Origin: Filobasidium wieringae
Lineage: Eukaryota; Basidiomycota; Tremellomycetes; Filobasidiales; Filobasidiaceae
Length of the DNA stretch: 64,000 bases
NCBI GenBank assembly: GCA_001600055.1
Contig: BCIV01000009.1
Location: 310,001 to 374,000, forward strand
Direction: 5' to 3'
Below, one piece after another: positions 1 through 11,550 of this stretch. The number at the start of each line of letters is the position of its first letter. Position 1 is the first letter of the stretch. The notes below the pieces were generated by a model. That model had not been told where the DNA came from and did no database searches. It worked only from the letters and a program-made list of their open reading frames with translations. The translations under genes were made by a program, and so were the position numbers.

Positions 1-59
1 CTGGACATTGGTGGTACTTTAACCCCGAATAACCGTTAGCAAGGTTTACGTCAAATCTT

Positions 60-1388
60 CTAATCTATACCAAACTCACCAGACATATTCTCACTCCTTA
101 CACTCATGACACTCGAAACGCTCATCTCTCTATCCTTCCTCTTCATACTCATACTCGATCGAGAACTATCGGATCTCCTCAAGCTCCTCCTCTCCTCCGC
201 CTGTCCGGCTCTTCCTGCGTTCTGGTCCTCGGCCGACCCAGAGGTGGAGAACCCGTAAGCATAACTGACGCTCCTTGCCAACCTCCCTGCAACCGCTCCG
301 GTCGTTCCGGAATGGGAGCTATTGCCAGAAGGAGTGATCATGACTCCGTTCAAACTAGAATGACTGGAGCTTTGGGATAAAGTCCTAGGACGACTGAATC
401 TACCTGGAGGAGGTGCGAGGGAACTGCTCGTACTGGTAGAAGAAGCGTCCGTTCCCCTTGACCTCGCGTTGGTTCTAGGGGTGATGGTGGTTCCGGACCT
501 CGTCTTCATCCCTCCCGCAGCGGCAGAAGAGAACCTAGATCGGCCTGGATTAGGAGCTCCGGTAGGACCTGGTAAACTCAGGGATCCACCCGTTATGGTA
601 GATAAAGAATGAGCGGATAGGGGTGTGCAAGTGGAGCTAGAAGTAGAAGAGGACTGAGACCCCGCTTCCGTCCTTCTTCTCTTTCTTCGTTTGAGATCCT
701 CGTCTTCCTCTGCAAGGACGATTCCTTCGTCCTCCCTATCGGTTCCTTCTAGATCATCAACGTCCATCCCCTCATCCGGTCCGTCAGTTGCTACAGATCT
801 CCTAGTAGCTCTCGTCTTCCTTACCCCTCCTACGTTATTAAGCGGCCCATCTTCCCTCTGCGCCACCCCCTCGGTGATAGAAAACGAAGGTCCAGTATTC
901 CTCAATCTCCTCGAACCCCTCTCCCTCGGTCTCAAGTTCATCTCATCATCTTCGTCTTCATCGCTCCCGTCCAGTCCAACAAGGACCACCCCTTCGATCT
1001 CGAGAGGAGGAACGTTTTCCTTTCCCGGCCCACCTAATCTGATGGGCGCTGAAGATTTTCCTTTCATCTTAGAAGACCCAGGGCAGGCGGCACCGGTAGT
1101 TGAAGTGGAAGAACCGAGCATGAGTCGATCCAGAACGTTCATCTCCCGCTCGATAGGACGGGTACGTGATCGGGTAGAAACGACGATCGATTCCTCTTCC
1201 TCTCGCGGTTCACTCGAAGGGAGGAGGATTATAGGGACCGTTTGGTCTTCCTCAACAGCCCGTTCTGATGATTCTTGTTCGGTGTTTGAGCAAGAATGAT
1301 TAGGATCAGGTTTACCTGTCCCTGATCCTGAAGTGGAGGTGGAGCAGGATTCACAGGGATGAGCGGACGAGCGGGTGGTAGGAGCCAT
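60..1388 (-). CDS. Low-complexity Ser/Thr-rich hypothetical nuclear protein with KEN box
   Basis: A single open frame of 442 aa. The ATG at 1388 is chosen because it has a good context (AAAATGG); the frame upstream of it opens only with GTG. I do not recognise the family. The chain is Ser/Thr/Arg-rich and probably disordered. It has a KEN-box sequence (PGKENVPP, residues 121-128), an acidic run (DGSDEDEDDE), a second acidic block, and a bipartite-like basic stretch (KRRKRRRTE) that resembles a nuclear localisation signal. Several RxxL sequences could act as D-boxes. These features fit a cell-cycle-regulated nuclear protein degraded by the anaphase-promoting complex, but that is inference from short motifs only. 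The reading frame is confident; the function is not known. Confidence 0.6.
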   Translation of the reverse strand: MAPTTRSSAHPCESCSTSTSGSGTGKPDPNHSCSNTEQESSERAVEEDQTVPIILLPSSEPREEEESIVVSTRSRTRPIEREMNVLDRLMLGSSTSTTGAACPGSSKMKGKSSAPIRLGGPGKENVPPLEIEGVVLVGLDGSDEDEDDEMNLRPRERGSRRLRNTGPSFSITEGVAQREDGPLNNVGGVRKTRATRRSVATDGPDEGMDVDDLEGTDREDEGIVLAEEDEDLKRRKRRRTEAGSQSSSTSSSTCTPLSAHSLSTITGGSLSLPGPTGAPNPGRSRFSSAAAGGMKTRSGTTITPRTNARSRGTDASSTSTSSSLAPPPGRFSRPRTLSQSSSHSSLNGVMITPSGNSSHSGTTGAVAGRLARSVSYAYGFSTSGSAEDQNAGRAGQAEERRSLRRSDSSRSSMSMKRKDREMSVSSVMSVRSENMSGEFGID

Positions 1389-3024
1389 TTTCAGCGGTTT
1401 GCCCGGAGGGATTTTTATTCCGGTATCTGAATTCAACACGATGAAGACAGGACTTTTGGGGGAGTTTTATGTGAGATGTCGTCCTCAAGCGGAACTAAAC
1501 GAGTAGAAAATCTACAGCGAGAACGAGTTTGTGATTAGCTCGAAGTTACGGTAAAGATCGGACTGTGTCCAAATAGCAGTGAAACCGTCAAGCGAGTCGT
1601 CCCTCTCCAAGCTCAACATCCTCACACGTCCTACGGTCTTATGCGACCATTCCGATCGCTATTTTGTACTGATGACAACTCATGCTCGTTCATAAACTCA
1701 CTCTTATTCCAAATCGGTCAAAACTTCTGCTCGTCTTTGCGGTACTGTAATCAACTTCAGGTGATTCAAGAGAAAGACCCAATTACTTGTTCGGTAGGGT
1801 TATTAGAATCGGTTCGGTAGTGATGTCCAACTCCCGAACGTTGATGGCTGAAGATCGATTGGGTGTGAGAGGAGGAGTGATGTTGTATCCCAACGTTTTG
1901 AGATGGACACGATGACCTGCGTCCTGTTAGTGGGATGTGTCGATGTATGAGGATAAGAGATGCAGAGTACCACTCGCCTACTCGAGAGATGAAAAGGGAG
2001 TAGTGACGAGAAGAGTGATGGACGACGACGAAGAGGAGGAAGAGGCTTGAACGAGTCGTTAGTTGCTGGAGATTACGGTATCACCCAGCTTAGCCAAACT
2101 CTCTGCACCCAAACGCGTGAGCTAGCTTTTCTCATTAAGGACGCGTTTGGTCTAGCTCGACCGCACGCTGGAGGTCTCAGCTCTTGTGATGGCTTGGGCT
2201 TTCAAATGTTTCAGATTGAACTGTTTCGGAATGGGTTCGCTGAGATGATCATGCCAATTGGAGGGTTGGATCTCATGTCTCAAACCGATGATTTTCTGTC
2301 TGTCGTCGTGAGGCATCGGACATCAATCTTTCCATGCTATCCAACATGATCATCACTCGCTGTGAAACAACGTCCTACGTACCACGGACAGACGGAAGGA
2401 AGGAACAACCTCGATCCACCTCACACGATGCATAGAACCTTGTCTTGTCATCGCTTGCCATCAGAGGCGCGGAAGCCTTTGTTCCTCCGACTTCTCGGCC
2501 CAGTCGTTGATGACGCGAAGTGGAGGTAATCACACAACAATAATAAAATGCCAACGATCCGGGCGAGGGGGCGAGGAGGGTTCGATTGGGCAAGGGAGAA
2601 CCGAACTGGTAAGGTGAACGCTGATGTGCGTGTGAGACGCCTTTAGTAGATGCCAAAGGAGTTATGCATTCGAGCAAGACAAAGGTTGAGCGGAAAAGAA
2701 GGGGAAGGATTGCCGGGCTCGGGCATTGTCACGATCGAATCGGAAAGGTTGTTTTGTTTGTCATAACGCATGATCGCGATGAGAACGCATTGAGGCGGAA
2801 GCGCTGGATGACCTAAGGACAGGCGGACAGGATGGTTGAATCTATATCGTCAAGCTCCAAGCTCATTGCACAAACATACAAGGTTGTTTGTCATCTAGGC
2901 ATAGTTTTCGCATATATCAGGAAAAGGGAGGAGGACTGGCTCGCTCTGTTATCTAGTTTCGTAAGGAGTTGATCGTTATTGGTTCGCATTCTGATTTCTT
3001 TTGTGTTCGGTCCGCCGACCCCGT
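1389..3024. other. Intergenic region, 1.6 kb, no supported gene
   Basis: This is one of the largest gaps in the window. It holds only short open frames on both strands that begin with non-ATG codons or lack coding character. I see no tRNA, repeat array or transposon end. It lies 5' of the low-complexity gene and 3' of the membrane-protein gene. Confidence 0.5.
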
Positions 3025-3960
3025 CTACTGTCGAGCCCCCTTCTCTTCATCCGTCATCCCGCCCCTGTTCTTCCTCCCCATCAGATCCCTCGTCAACTCG
3101 TCCGCTCCCCACCCTCCTCTCAAGATCGCTCGTCCCCGTCTCTTCGCCTCTCCAACCCGCATAAGACTCTCACTCTGCATCCCCAACCGGCTCAAGATCT
3201 TGTAGACTAGGACGTTGAATAGTCGTCCGGGGACCCCGGCAGCTAATTCAGAGGTGAATCCTAGTGCAAGAAGTTTGAGGGCGTTACACGGAGCGGAGAG
3301 GCATTGAGAAGTAGCGATCTCCCCGAACCCGGTGTTCTCCTCGGTAGGGGGGAGTTGTTCCTCGGAGTGGGAGATGACTTCGAAAAGTGTGGCGGAGAAG
3401 AGAATAATCTTGATCGTTCCGGGATTGATAACATATGGTAAAAGGGAGATGAGAGTCGAGTTGAGGGAATAGAGACCGAGATTGACGAGGATGATGAAGA
3501 TGGTGAAGACGGTATCCTGGTAAGAGATAGCTTGAACGACAAGGAAGAGCGCCATCCCGAGTCCCGCAGCCTTCCCCCCGAGAGCAGGAATGAGGTATAG
3601 CCAACAAGCTTGTTGTATAGGGAGCACCAGTCCGTGTATAATCTGAGCGATTGCAGTACTGTGAAACGTCTCGTATAGCGCCAGCTGCAAGTTGAACCCT
3701 TGTCGACCGATATTCTTATCAGGATGGTAGGCATATGGGAAGGTACCGTTCTTGAGCAACCACTTATGGTCTAGAATTGAGAGGATATAGAAAGGAGGCA
3801 GCAGACCGAGCTGGAGGTCGATGAATGAGAGCAGCGCGTTGAGCGGTGTGGACCGGTTGGCATCGATGATCGCTCGGAGTGCGGAGCTGCGACTGAGAGA
3901 GAAGGCTATTCCTGAGATGACGAGAGTGGTTCGAGCGACAGAGGCGATCTTCCAGGTCAT
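3025..3960 (-). CDS. Hypothetical polytopic membrane protein
   Basis: One uninterrupted frame of 311 aa starting MTWKIASVAR; the ATG at 3960 is preferred over the upstream frame extension because it gives a normal N-terminus. I do not recognise the family. Hydrophobic stretches suggest about five to six membrane segments: near residues 9-25, 45-65, 105-135, 137-185 (probably two) and 190-210. The C-terminal third is polar, with a basic patch (KRRGRAILRGG) and a charged tail that would be soluble. It is one of the few intronless genes here. The localisation is unknown; no retention signal or known motif is visible. Confidence 0.6.
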   Translation of the reverse strand: MTWKIASVARTTLVISGIAFSLSRSSALRAIIDANRSTPLNALLSFIDLQLGLLPPFYILSILDHKWLLKNGTFPYAYHPDKNIGRQGFNLQLALYETFHSTAIAQIIHGLVLPIQQACWLYLIPALGGKAAGLGMALFLVVQAISYQDTVFTIFIILVNLGLYSLNSTLISLLPYVINPGTIKIILFSATLFEVISHSEEQLPPTEENTGFGEIATSQCLSAPCNALKLLALGFTSELAAGVPGRLFNVLVYKILSRLGMQSESLMRVGEAKRRGRAILRGGWGADELTRDLMGRKNRGGMTDEEKGARQ

Positions 3961-4867
3961 TTTTGTAGGGTTGTGATGGTTTCGAATCCGTTTTGAGTAG
4001 TTAAGGAAGCAAAAGAAGGTTGGCAATTGGCAAAGAGTTGCGATTGTGAGTGGTAGTCCTGAGCGTTCTGTGATCTGTGGTATTACGATGTCGAAGCTTC
4101 GATATAGAGAACGGGAGTGCTAAGACTGGCTATATAGACTCTTATAGCGACCTTCAGAAGTACTAGAAGAGGCAGAGAACGTGAGAACGACATATTCAGC
4201 GAGAAAGCCAAAGCTGATTCGACCTTCTGTGAATTGTTGACCTTCAGATCGAAAGGCAGAGATTTTACAGTTTGCACAGCCCGATCTCGTTTTGAATCAT
4301 ATTTCAGGAAGAAATAGAAAACCTGCCTCCGAAACCCCCTCGATTAAGGTTTCTACGACCAACGAGGACTTAATTTACGGTCGTCACGAGCTGCCACGAC
4401 TTTCTTTTCTCCGTGTTTCAGGTCTCACGCGGAACTTTTCCCATCAATCGAAAGGATGGTGACCAACCGTTTTCCAGTGAAATGCTGTGTTTTCAACACT
4501 CGAAAACTCAGTCAGGTGTTCTTCCCTTGAGTGACTGACTCACCTGTGGTTTCGGGGAATGAAAAGATATTCCCCATCTCGTATTATGAAGCGTCTTCGG
4601 CAGGTATATTGCACCAGCGTGTCACACATGAAACACGCACCTCGGCAGGTTTAATGGTATGCGCTGATAATCCTGAACGTATATATGTCGTACAGACATC
4701 CTCTGCCTCATTCCTATCCCACTTGACTTTCGGTGTCAGTCACCTGCCCAGATTCAAAACAGTACGTACGCTCTCGCATTAAGCACCTCGTCAAGCCAAT
4801 TACTTATTCATGAGAATAATAACATCCTCATCATCGAATAACAGTTATCTAATCAGAACAAAGAAGG
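3961..4867. other. Intergenic region between divergent genes
   Basis: About 0.9 kb between the membrane-protein start and a small plus-strand ORF. Short open frames on both strands (for example 4083-4277 minus) have no recognisable features. It probably holds the promoter of the membrane protein. Confidence 0.4.
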
Positions 4868-5071
4868 ATGTCTCCCAAAATCAATCCCGACAAAGATTCC
4901 GCTCCGACTCAACACTCTCCTGCATCTCTGTCTACGGACGTGCGTATGGAATCAGCCGCGTATGTCCTCGGTCTGATGAGACAACAGAGAGCTGCTGCAC
5001 AAGAGAGATACGCTCAGGAGGTACAGAGTAGAATGGACAACGACGGGAAGGGACAAGGCAAAGGGGAATGA
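4868..5071 (+). CDS. Small hypothetical protein (67 aa)
   Basis: A short ATG-initiated frame with an acceptable start context (AAGGATGTC). The product is hydrophilic. Residues about 26-55 (RMESAAYVLGLMRQQRAAA and following) have the pattern of an amphipathic helix, and the tail is Gly/Lys-rich. No domain is recognised. It may be a genuine small protein or a chance ORF; there is no adjacent exon that I could join to it. The composition is plausible for coding, but the length gives little statistical support. Confidence 0.3.
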   Translation: MSPKINPDKDSAPTQHSPASLSTDVRMESAAYVLGLMRQQRAAAQERYAQEVQSRMDNDGKGQGKGE

Positions 5072-5739
5072 ATCGAGTCGATCGAATCCTGTACAGGTCG
5101 TGAATGATGTACCTCGTAGAAGACCATTTACGATACTTCACCTGTCTGCAGATGTAACCTCATTACCATCCAGCAGGCAACCAAGTCTTGACCTGTTTCG
5201 CCTTCTGACTGCCTCCACTTGATCCCGGTCTTATTATTAAATCGGAACACGCAGGCATATCCCCCGCCCGTTCGATCTGTTGTCCATTATATCAGTATAT
5301 CCAGCACACTGTAGTAACCTTGATACTGGTATGGATGGAGTAGTTATACAGTCTGCTGATAATCGAATGGCGTGACTGTTCTAGCATGGTATGCACATCG
5401 CTGAAGATAGCTGGCGGCAGGCTCCTTGAAGTCATCGGTACTCCCAAATAGGTATATGATCTTTCCTACGGTTCAACATACATGATCCAGGATCTCAATG
5501 GGCAACGGGTATTCTCATTATGCCGACGGTTCATACAGCTTATATCCTGGTGCGACCCCGCGCAATAACGCCCCTGACGCACTCTCGATTAGCTTCCGCA
5601 TTCTTGCTCACTCTGTCCAGGATGTAACGCTCGATACCAAACGATACCCGTGATAGACACGGTGAAATCGCTTCTTATTTGAGTCACACCTATCAACACA
5701 TACCTTGAGCCGCCAATTACCGCTGTTATCTAGTCAAAC
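5072..5739. other. Intergenic region upstream of MTP18
   Basis: About 670 bp with no supported gene. It should contain the promoter and 5' untranslated region of the fission-protein gene at 5740. Confidence 0.4.
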
Positions 5740-6830
5740 ATGTCTACCGGGTCCCCAATCACCGAGAAAGCGATGGAGCTCGAGCAGAAGGGAGAGGACA
5801 AGATCGAGCAGCTTGCTGACCAGGATGGTATGATCAGATAGCTGCGTAACGGCAGTCGAAGTGTGCTAATCGATTGGTACTACGTTCCATATCCATATCC
5901 TAGCCGACTCTACCGATAGCAACATCCGTTATAGTATGTTTGGAAGCTGATGGGGCTGATGGAATAGTCGACTGACCTGTGTGTGCCCTTACGATTCTTA
6001 GTGGCCTATACTAATCGACTGAGGACGGCTCTTCAAGCAGCTTCAAGGTATACCGCATACAGTAAGTGTGTACTATATACATCAGTTTTTTGTCTGACTG
6101 AGTCTACTTGAACTTCAATGAATAGCCTCTGATGTCGGTGAAGCTTTCCGACCTGTCGTATCGCCCTTGTTCGGTGAGTTATAGCGAGACTATGTGTAAG
6201 CCCTTCGCTGACTCGCCAAACTCCGTAATTCAGTCAAGGCCGCCTACGGAGTTTCCTGGTTGTACTTAGTCGGAGATGTCTCTTACGAGACCTACAAGGC
6301 CAGCCACAACGGTCCTACCCCTCTTGATGTGGCTACTGGATTAGGAGAGACCAGTCGATTGGGAATGGTCGCTGCTAAGCGTGGTATGTGAGTAGAGCCT
6401 ATTTGCTGCATCGTTGTTGTTGGCAAGATACCACTTCTGATCAACATACACTTCTGCTCATACAACAGTTTCCAGGCCGTAGCCTCCATGGCACTTCCTG
6501 CTTTCACCATTCATCAAACCGTTGCAATTACTTCCAAGCGAGTTTTCAAGAACACCTTGAATCCCAAGGTCAAGGCTTGGGGACCAACCTTATCGGGACT
6601 AGCTGTAAGTTCGAGTTTGTAATGCGTACCAACACTCCTTCAACTTACCCCGTATCTTGGATTACCAGGTCGTCCCATTCTTGCCATACCTTTTCGACAA
6701 GCCAGTCGAGCACGCGGTCGATTACGTCTTTGAGAAGATCGAACACCGATTGACGGAGAACCACGCTGCCGTCAGTAAGGCAAGTCAAAAGGTAGAGAAC
6801 GCTGTAGAGTCTGTCAAAAGGGAGCTGTAG
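5740..6830 (+). CDS. MTP18: MTP18/MTFP1 mitochondrial fission process protein
   Basis: A seven-exon gene (5740-5827, 5904-5933, 6002-6061, 6126-6173, 6234-6387, 6469-6604, 6669-6830) joining in frame to 225 aa. The core matches the MTP18/MTFP1 family: SDVGEAFRPVV, then YGVSWLYLVGDVSYE, then FQAVASMALPAFTIH and VVPFLPYLFDKPVEHAVDY. In animals this protein sits in the inner mitochondrial membrane and promotes division of mitochondria; a similar role is inferred here. The exon 5 donor is the GTGAGT at 6388 rather than the nearer GTATGT, because only that choice keeps the conserved RGIFQAVAS frame open. The N-terminus (MSTGSPITEKAMELEQKGE) is charged and not a classical targeting peptide. The C-terminal 40 residues are a charged helix beyond the conserved domain. 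Confidence 0.9.
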
Positions 6831-7160
6831 GACGTAGAGATGACGATATCAAGCTAGATGTGAAGCGGTTGTCAGCATGGCACGAGGTGGTTGTAAGGTT
6901 CAGACCTATAAATATTGCATCCGCGGTTCAGATAATAGGTCGCCTGCTCAACCGCTTCGATCTTTAGAGCTCGACTGCTTTCTATCATCTAACAGAGTGT
7001 TTGAACACAGGACCAGATCTATTGGGTAGTATTGCAGAATCCACCATAGATACTCCGCTCACCCACTCAAGAAGATCCGATGAGATAGACATCCGTAGGC
7101 AATCCTGCCGAGCTATATGCAAAGGACCGACCAGCAGAGGTCATAATCTCTTATTCAACC
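6831..7160. other. Short intergenic region
   Basis: About 330 bp between MTP18 and the DUF726 gene, with both genes on the plus strand. No gene or repeat is seen; it probably holds the 3' end signals of the first gene and the promoter of the second. Confidence 0.4.
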
Positions 7161-10100
7161 ATGATACCTGCGCCGCAACGTTCAATATCCACGCCAAACG
7201 TTGTCGGTAGACAAAATGTTTATGACTTTGATGATGATGACGAGGGTTGGCAAGGTGAGTACCTGCAAATGCCAACATGCTAGTATCCAATTAATTCGAG
7301 CTCTAAAATCAGATATGCCGGTCGTCAGATCAACGGATAGTGCACCTGTTGGGTTTGACGACGCAGAGGACCCTCGAAAGATGAAGTACCAGACCCCAGT
7401 GAGAATAGACGAAGGAGAGAAAGAAGCTGCGGGAAATGCGACAGGAACCGCGATAGAGCTAGCTCCCGATATCGAGACCGATCAAAACTGGAGAGACAAG
7501 CTCACTCAGGATGAATCCGATTACACTCGTGTGCGACTATTCGAAGATGAGGAGTCGGAAGAAGTGCATATGAGGACCAAGTTCCTTTTCGACGACAACA
7601 AGGCCATGACACCGCTCAGTCAGATGCAAGCTACCAAAGAGATGCTCACGGAAGGTCAAAAGATTGCATATGTCGGACTTTCAGCACTGGTCGCCAGGGA
7701 GATGATTCTAGACATGGGAAGAGGGCTGATACCAAATAAAAATGGGAAGAAGGAAGAAGCTGGCGTTGTAGAGAGCGGTCGGTTGTGGATGCTGAAGACC
7801 ATGGCGAGGTTATATCAACATATGGATCTAACTGCAGACGGTATGTTGCTTTGCCGATTATATCGTCACGACCCTTATATTGATATGACACGGCCCACCA
7901 GAACAACGCATGATAGAGTCTTTGGCGGAACACGGAGTGTTGGCTGCAGACCTTGTACCTGCTCTTATGACAACTCACACGGTGAAGAACCCAGAATACG
8001 ACCCTACAGCAGCAGGAATGATCGCAGAAGAAGAGGAGCCAGAAGAAGTGGCGTCTTCGATTGAGGACCGAATTGAAGATGAACATCACTCAAGTTCGGA
8101 TCCCTTTGGCGATTCAGATGTGGTGGAAGATGTCCTTCCTCCCCCACCATACTCAGAAGCAGGTTCAGTAGAAAAGAAGGGCAAATCGTCAAATCCGTTT
8201 GGCGATGAAGATGAGGGAGATATCGGAGCTATGCTGTCCCCGAAAACGCCTGCTCGAAATGAGAAAGAGACAATCATTCCGGTACCTGATCTTGAGGAAG
8301 GCGATATTGCTGCATCCTTACAAGACCTGGCTGTAAATAATGGCATGACAACGCCTAAAGCTCAATCGGCTGCTCTACCTCCAGAAACGCCGCATAAGCC
8401 TACAACTGCAGCAGAGGTCGTAGTAATGGGTCTTCGAGAGGAAGGCCCGAAGCATAGTGAAGCTCTGCCAGGAGTTTCTACTGCGCTATCGAAAACGGAT
8501 GAGAATGTCACACTCGATATACGGTGGACGGTTGTGAGTGACCGATCAATTTTACTGTTTGACTTGGCCGCTATTGAACGAGTCGTAAATAGCTTTGCGA
8601 TATGTTCTTGCAGTTGATCGGAGACTCGGTGTATGATGCACGGTCTCGTGTTTTTTTGGAACGAGTCGCAGCCAAGCTAGGACTAACCTGGCTGGATGTC
8701 ACAAGGTTTGAGAAACGAGTGACGGATGCTCTGGAGATTCAAGAGGGTATAGAAAAGCAGCAGCACAGTGAAATTATCGATGGACGAGCGAAGCAGTCCA
8801 AGAAACGACGGATAGCGATGATGGGTTTGGCTACGCTAGGTGGAGGATTGGTGATTGGTCTATCAGCTGGACTTTTGGCACCGGTTATTGGAGCTGGACT
8901 GGGTGCTGCCTTTGCGGGAATCGGTGTGTCGGGAACCGCCGGCTTTTTAGGTGGAGCTGGAGGAGCGGCACTAATCACAACTGGAGGAGTCTTGAGCGGC
9001 GGGACAATCGCTGGAAAGGGAATGTTCAGGCGAACGAAGACCGTCAGAACGTTCGAATTTAGGCCTATCCATAATAATAAGCGGGTAAACTGTTTCATCA
9101 CTGTGCCAGGGTAAGCTGCTCACCTGTTCAAACCCGAACAAAGAACGATGGACTGATGTTCAACTTTCCAGTTACATGGCAAGCGCAAACGATGACGTTC
9201 GACTACCCTTCTCGACTCTCGATTCCATCCTCGGGGATGTGTTCAGTGTGCATTGGGAACCAGAAATGATGAATGAATTAGGTAACGCCCTGAAGATCCT
9301 GACATCGGAAGTTCTCAGTTCAGTCGGGACGTCCGTACTAGGAACAACAATGCTGATGGGTGGTCTTATGAGTGGTCTTTCCGTACCTCTGGGTAAGCCG
9401 GAAGCAAGTTTCCACCATCGAGAGTTGTGCTGACCTTGCCCTCATAGTCTTGACAAAGCTTGGTTACTTGATCGACAATCCTTGGTCGAACGCACTAGAT
9501 CGAGCTTATGCCGCTGGCCTAGTACTGGCCGATGTACTCATTCAACGTCATGCCGGTGTCCGACCGATTTCCTTGATTGGATTCAGTCTAGGTGCACGTG
9601 TGATCTTCTATGCCCTAGACGAATTGGCCAAGCAGAAAGCCTTTGGAATCGTTCAGGATGTGTATCTCTTCGGCGCTACAGTCACTGCACCTCGGTCTAC
9701 CTGGTTGAATGCTAGAGCGGCAGTATCGGGCCGTTTCGTCAACGCTTATGCGTCGAACGATTGGGTCTTGGGATACTTGTTCCGAGCGACCAGTGGGGGT
9801 CTTTCGACCGTGGCGGGTCTGAGAGCCGTCGAAAACATACCGAGTTTGGAGAACATTGACATCACGGATAAAGTGGCCGGCCACATGAGTTACCGTCCTT
9901 GTATGCCGGCGTTACTTGAGCTTGTTGGATTACCTATCACTGCCGACTGGTTTGATGAGCCGGACGTACGTCGCCACATTTCTGCAACACAGAAGAAGAT
10001 TCAGCTGAGATGTTAATTTCCACTTCATAGGATCCTGAGCTTGACTTTGCTGTCCAGAAACGTACCGTTGTAGACGAGAACGGCGAAGCAGAGAGACAAG

Positions 10101-10927
10101 GAAAGTCCAAACTCTGGGGTATCTTCCCGCGAAAGAAGGGAAACACCTCTACAAACTCCATGGTCAAGGTGACTCCACCGCCTTCATTCCCTTCTACTGC
10201 GGTGAACGGGCAAACCGGCGACTATGATGATGGCAATGACGATGGAGACATTGGGCACGCGGCGGGAACCTCGACGCCCCCAAGTGTTATCCCTGTAACC
10301 AATTTACAGTTCCCCGTAGTTCCCAGTGGAGCTTCCTCTGCAGCTAGTTCGACTGTTGACCTGCCCAGAACTGCCGGTTTCGACTTTAAAGCGATCAGCA
10401 ATGTCTTGGGCAAGAATGTGGATCCTGAATCAGTCGTCCTTCCACAGCCCTCTAACAAGATTCCCGAAGACGTACAAGCCTTGCGAAACCGCGCTCCGCT
10501 CGAGAGGACGGAATCTGCTCCCTCTCTAAGTGTCGAAGATGCAGGAGATATCGGACGTCTTTCACCTGCACCTTCCATTCAAAGACCGTCGCCACTACGA
10601 ACTGAATCATCCTTCTCGCCGACCGACGAGACCCCTTACAAGCCCGATCGATCAACTTCTTTAAATAACGAGTGGTTCGCCCCCGCTTCCTCCTCTACTC
10701 CCAATCTGGACGCCCCTTCAGGGAAATCTTTCCCCTCACACGTCCTAGAATCTGCTACCAACATATTCCGCAACGACCTTACTTTGCCTAACGAATTTGA
10801 TGACGATCATGATGATGCGGGGGATATAGGAGGATTTGGGAGGGAGACAACGCCAGTTCATAACGAGTGGTCAGGGGCGTCGAGCAGAAAGGTGAAGGAC
10901 GATTGGGCTTTGAATAATCCTTGGTAG
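7161..10927 (+). CDS. DUF726/TMCO4-family membrane alpha/beta-hydrolase
   Basis: Seven exons (7161-7254, 7313-7840, 7902-8533, 8614-9110, 9172-9392, 9448-9965, 10031-10927) give 1128 aa. The C-terminal half of the core is an alpha/beta-hydrolase of the DUF726 (TMCO4) family, with the nucleophile motif IGFSLGAR (Ser about 704). Before it lies a Gly/Ala-rich hydrophobic block (about residues 500-560; GLVIGLSAGLLAPVIGAGLG) that is typical of the family and probably membrane-inserted. The N-terminus has an acidic EGWQDMPVV segment. The N- and C-terminal tails are disordered and carry five acidic-GDI(G/A) motifs, DPF and NPF tripeptides, and Trp motifs near the end (NEWF, NEWS, NNPW). Lipase or esterase activity is inferred from the fold; the substrate is unknown. 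The start is set by the first ATG of a short acidic exon that splices in frame. Confidence 0.85.
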
Positions 10928-11455
10928 ATTGGTTAACGTTGTAAACATAGAATATGTATTGCTACTGCACATTGATCGTTGTCAGCCGTAGACGCCTTCT
11001 GGTTGCTGTGTTTACGGGCCACCTCTTAAGTTCATGAAGTTTTTTTGATCGGTACTTGCAGAGACCATATACCAGTAAATGCAGTAAGAATGAGCCATAG
11101 GGCTTCACAGTTTGCACAACCGAAACCAGCGTATATCTCGGTCTGAATTCCGGGACGGCGCTTATGCAAAGTGCTCCCTAACAAAGGTGCACCCGAACGG
11201 CAATGGGATCCGATCGTAAAGGCAGACTTACGAAGTCCCGAACGAGCCCAGCACTTAAATGGAATTGAAGCATCTACACGGTTCACCCAAGATGCAAGAT
11301 GCCAGTAAACCACCTAGAGTGGATTGAAACGCGAATTTCGTGTATGGGCAGGGAAGGGATGGACGCGCGAACGAGAAAAAGACGCGCGTCAAGGGCTTTG
11401 CGTGCATTAATGATATGTATTGAATGCAGAACAGCCAAATATCATACAACTGATA
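10928..11455. other. Intergenic region upstream of tRNA-Lys
   Basis: About 530 bp. The open frames here, including one running through the tRNA, have no coding character. No other RNA gene or repeat is recognised. Confidence 0.4.
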
Positions 11456-11542
11456 GCCCCATGAGCTCCGTTGGTAGAGCTTCCGACTTTTATCAAATCT
11501 GGTTTTATCGGACGGTCGTGGGTTCGAGCCCCACATGGGGCT
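11456..11542 (+). tRNA. tRNA-Lys(UUU) with 14-nt intron
   Basis: A complete cloverleaf can be drawn. Acceptor stem GCCCCAT pairs with ATGGGGC; D stem is GCTC/GAGC with loop CGTTGGTA; anticodon stem is TCCGA/TCGGA; T stem is GTGGG/CCCAC around TTCGAGC. The discriminator T is at 11542. The anticodon TTT is at 11489-11491. A 14-nt intron (11493-11506) lies at the standard position one base 3' of the anticodon; removing it leaves a seven-base loop CTTTTAA. The isotype follows from the anticodon. Confidence 0.93.
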
Positions 11543-11545
11543 TCC

Positions 11546-11550
11546 TTTTT
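11546..11550 (+). terminator. RNA polymerase III terminator of tRNA-Lys
   Basis: A run of five T residues begins four bases after the discriminator base, as expected for Pol III termination. Confidence 0.75.

Noticed and set aside
691..1299. Plus-strand ORF of 202 aa, Ser-rich
   Set aside because: It is the antisense shadow of the low-complexity minus-strand gene; Ser-rich composition arises from the reverse complement of Arg/Glu/Ser codons.
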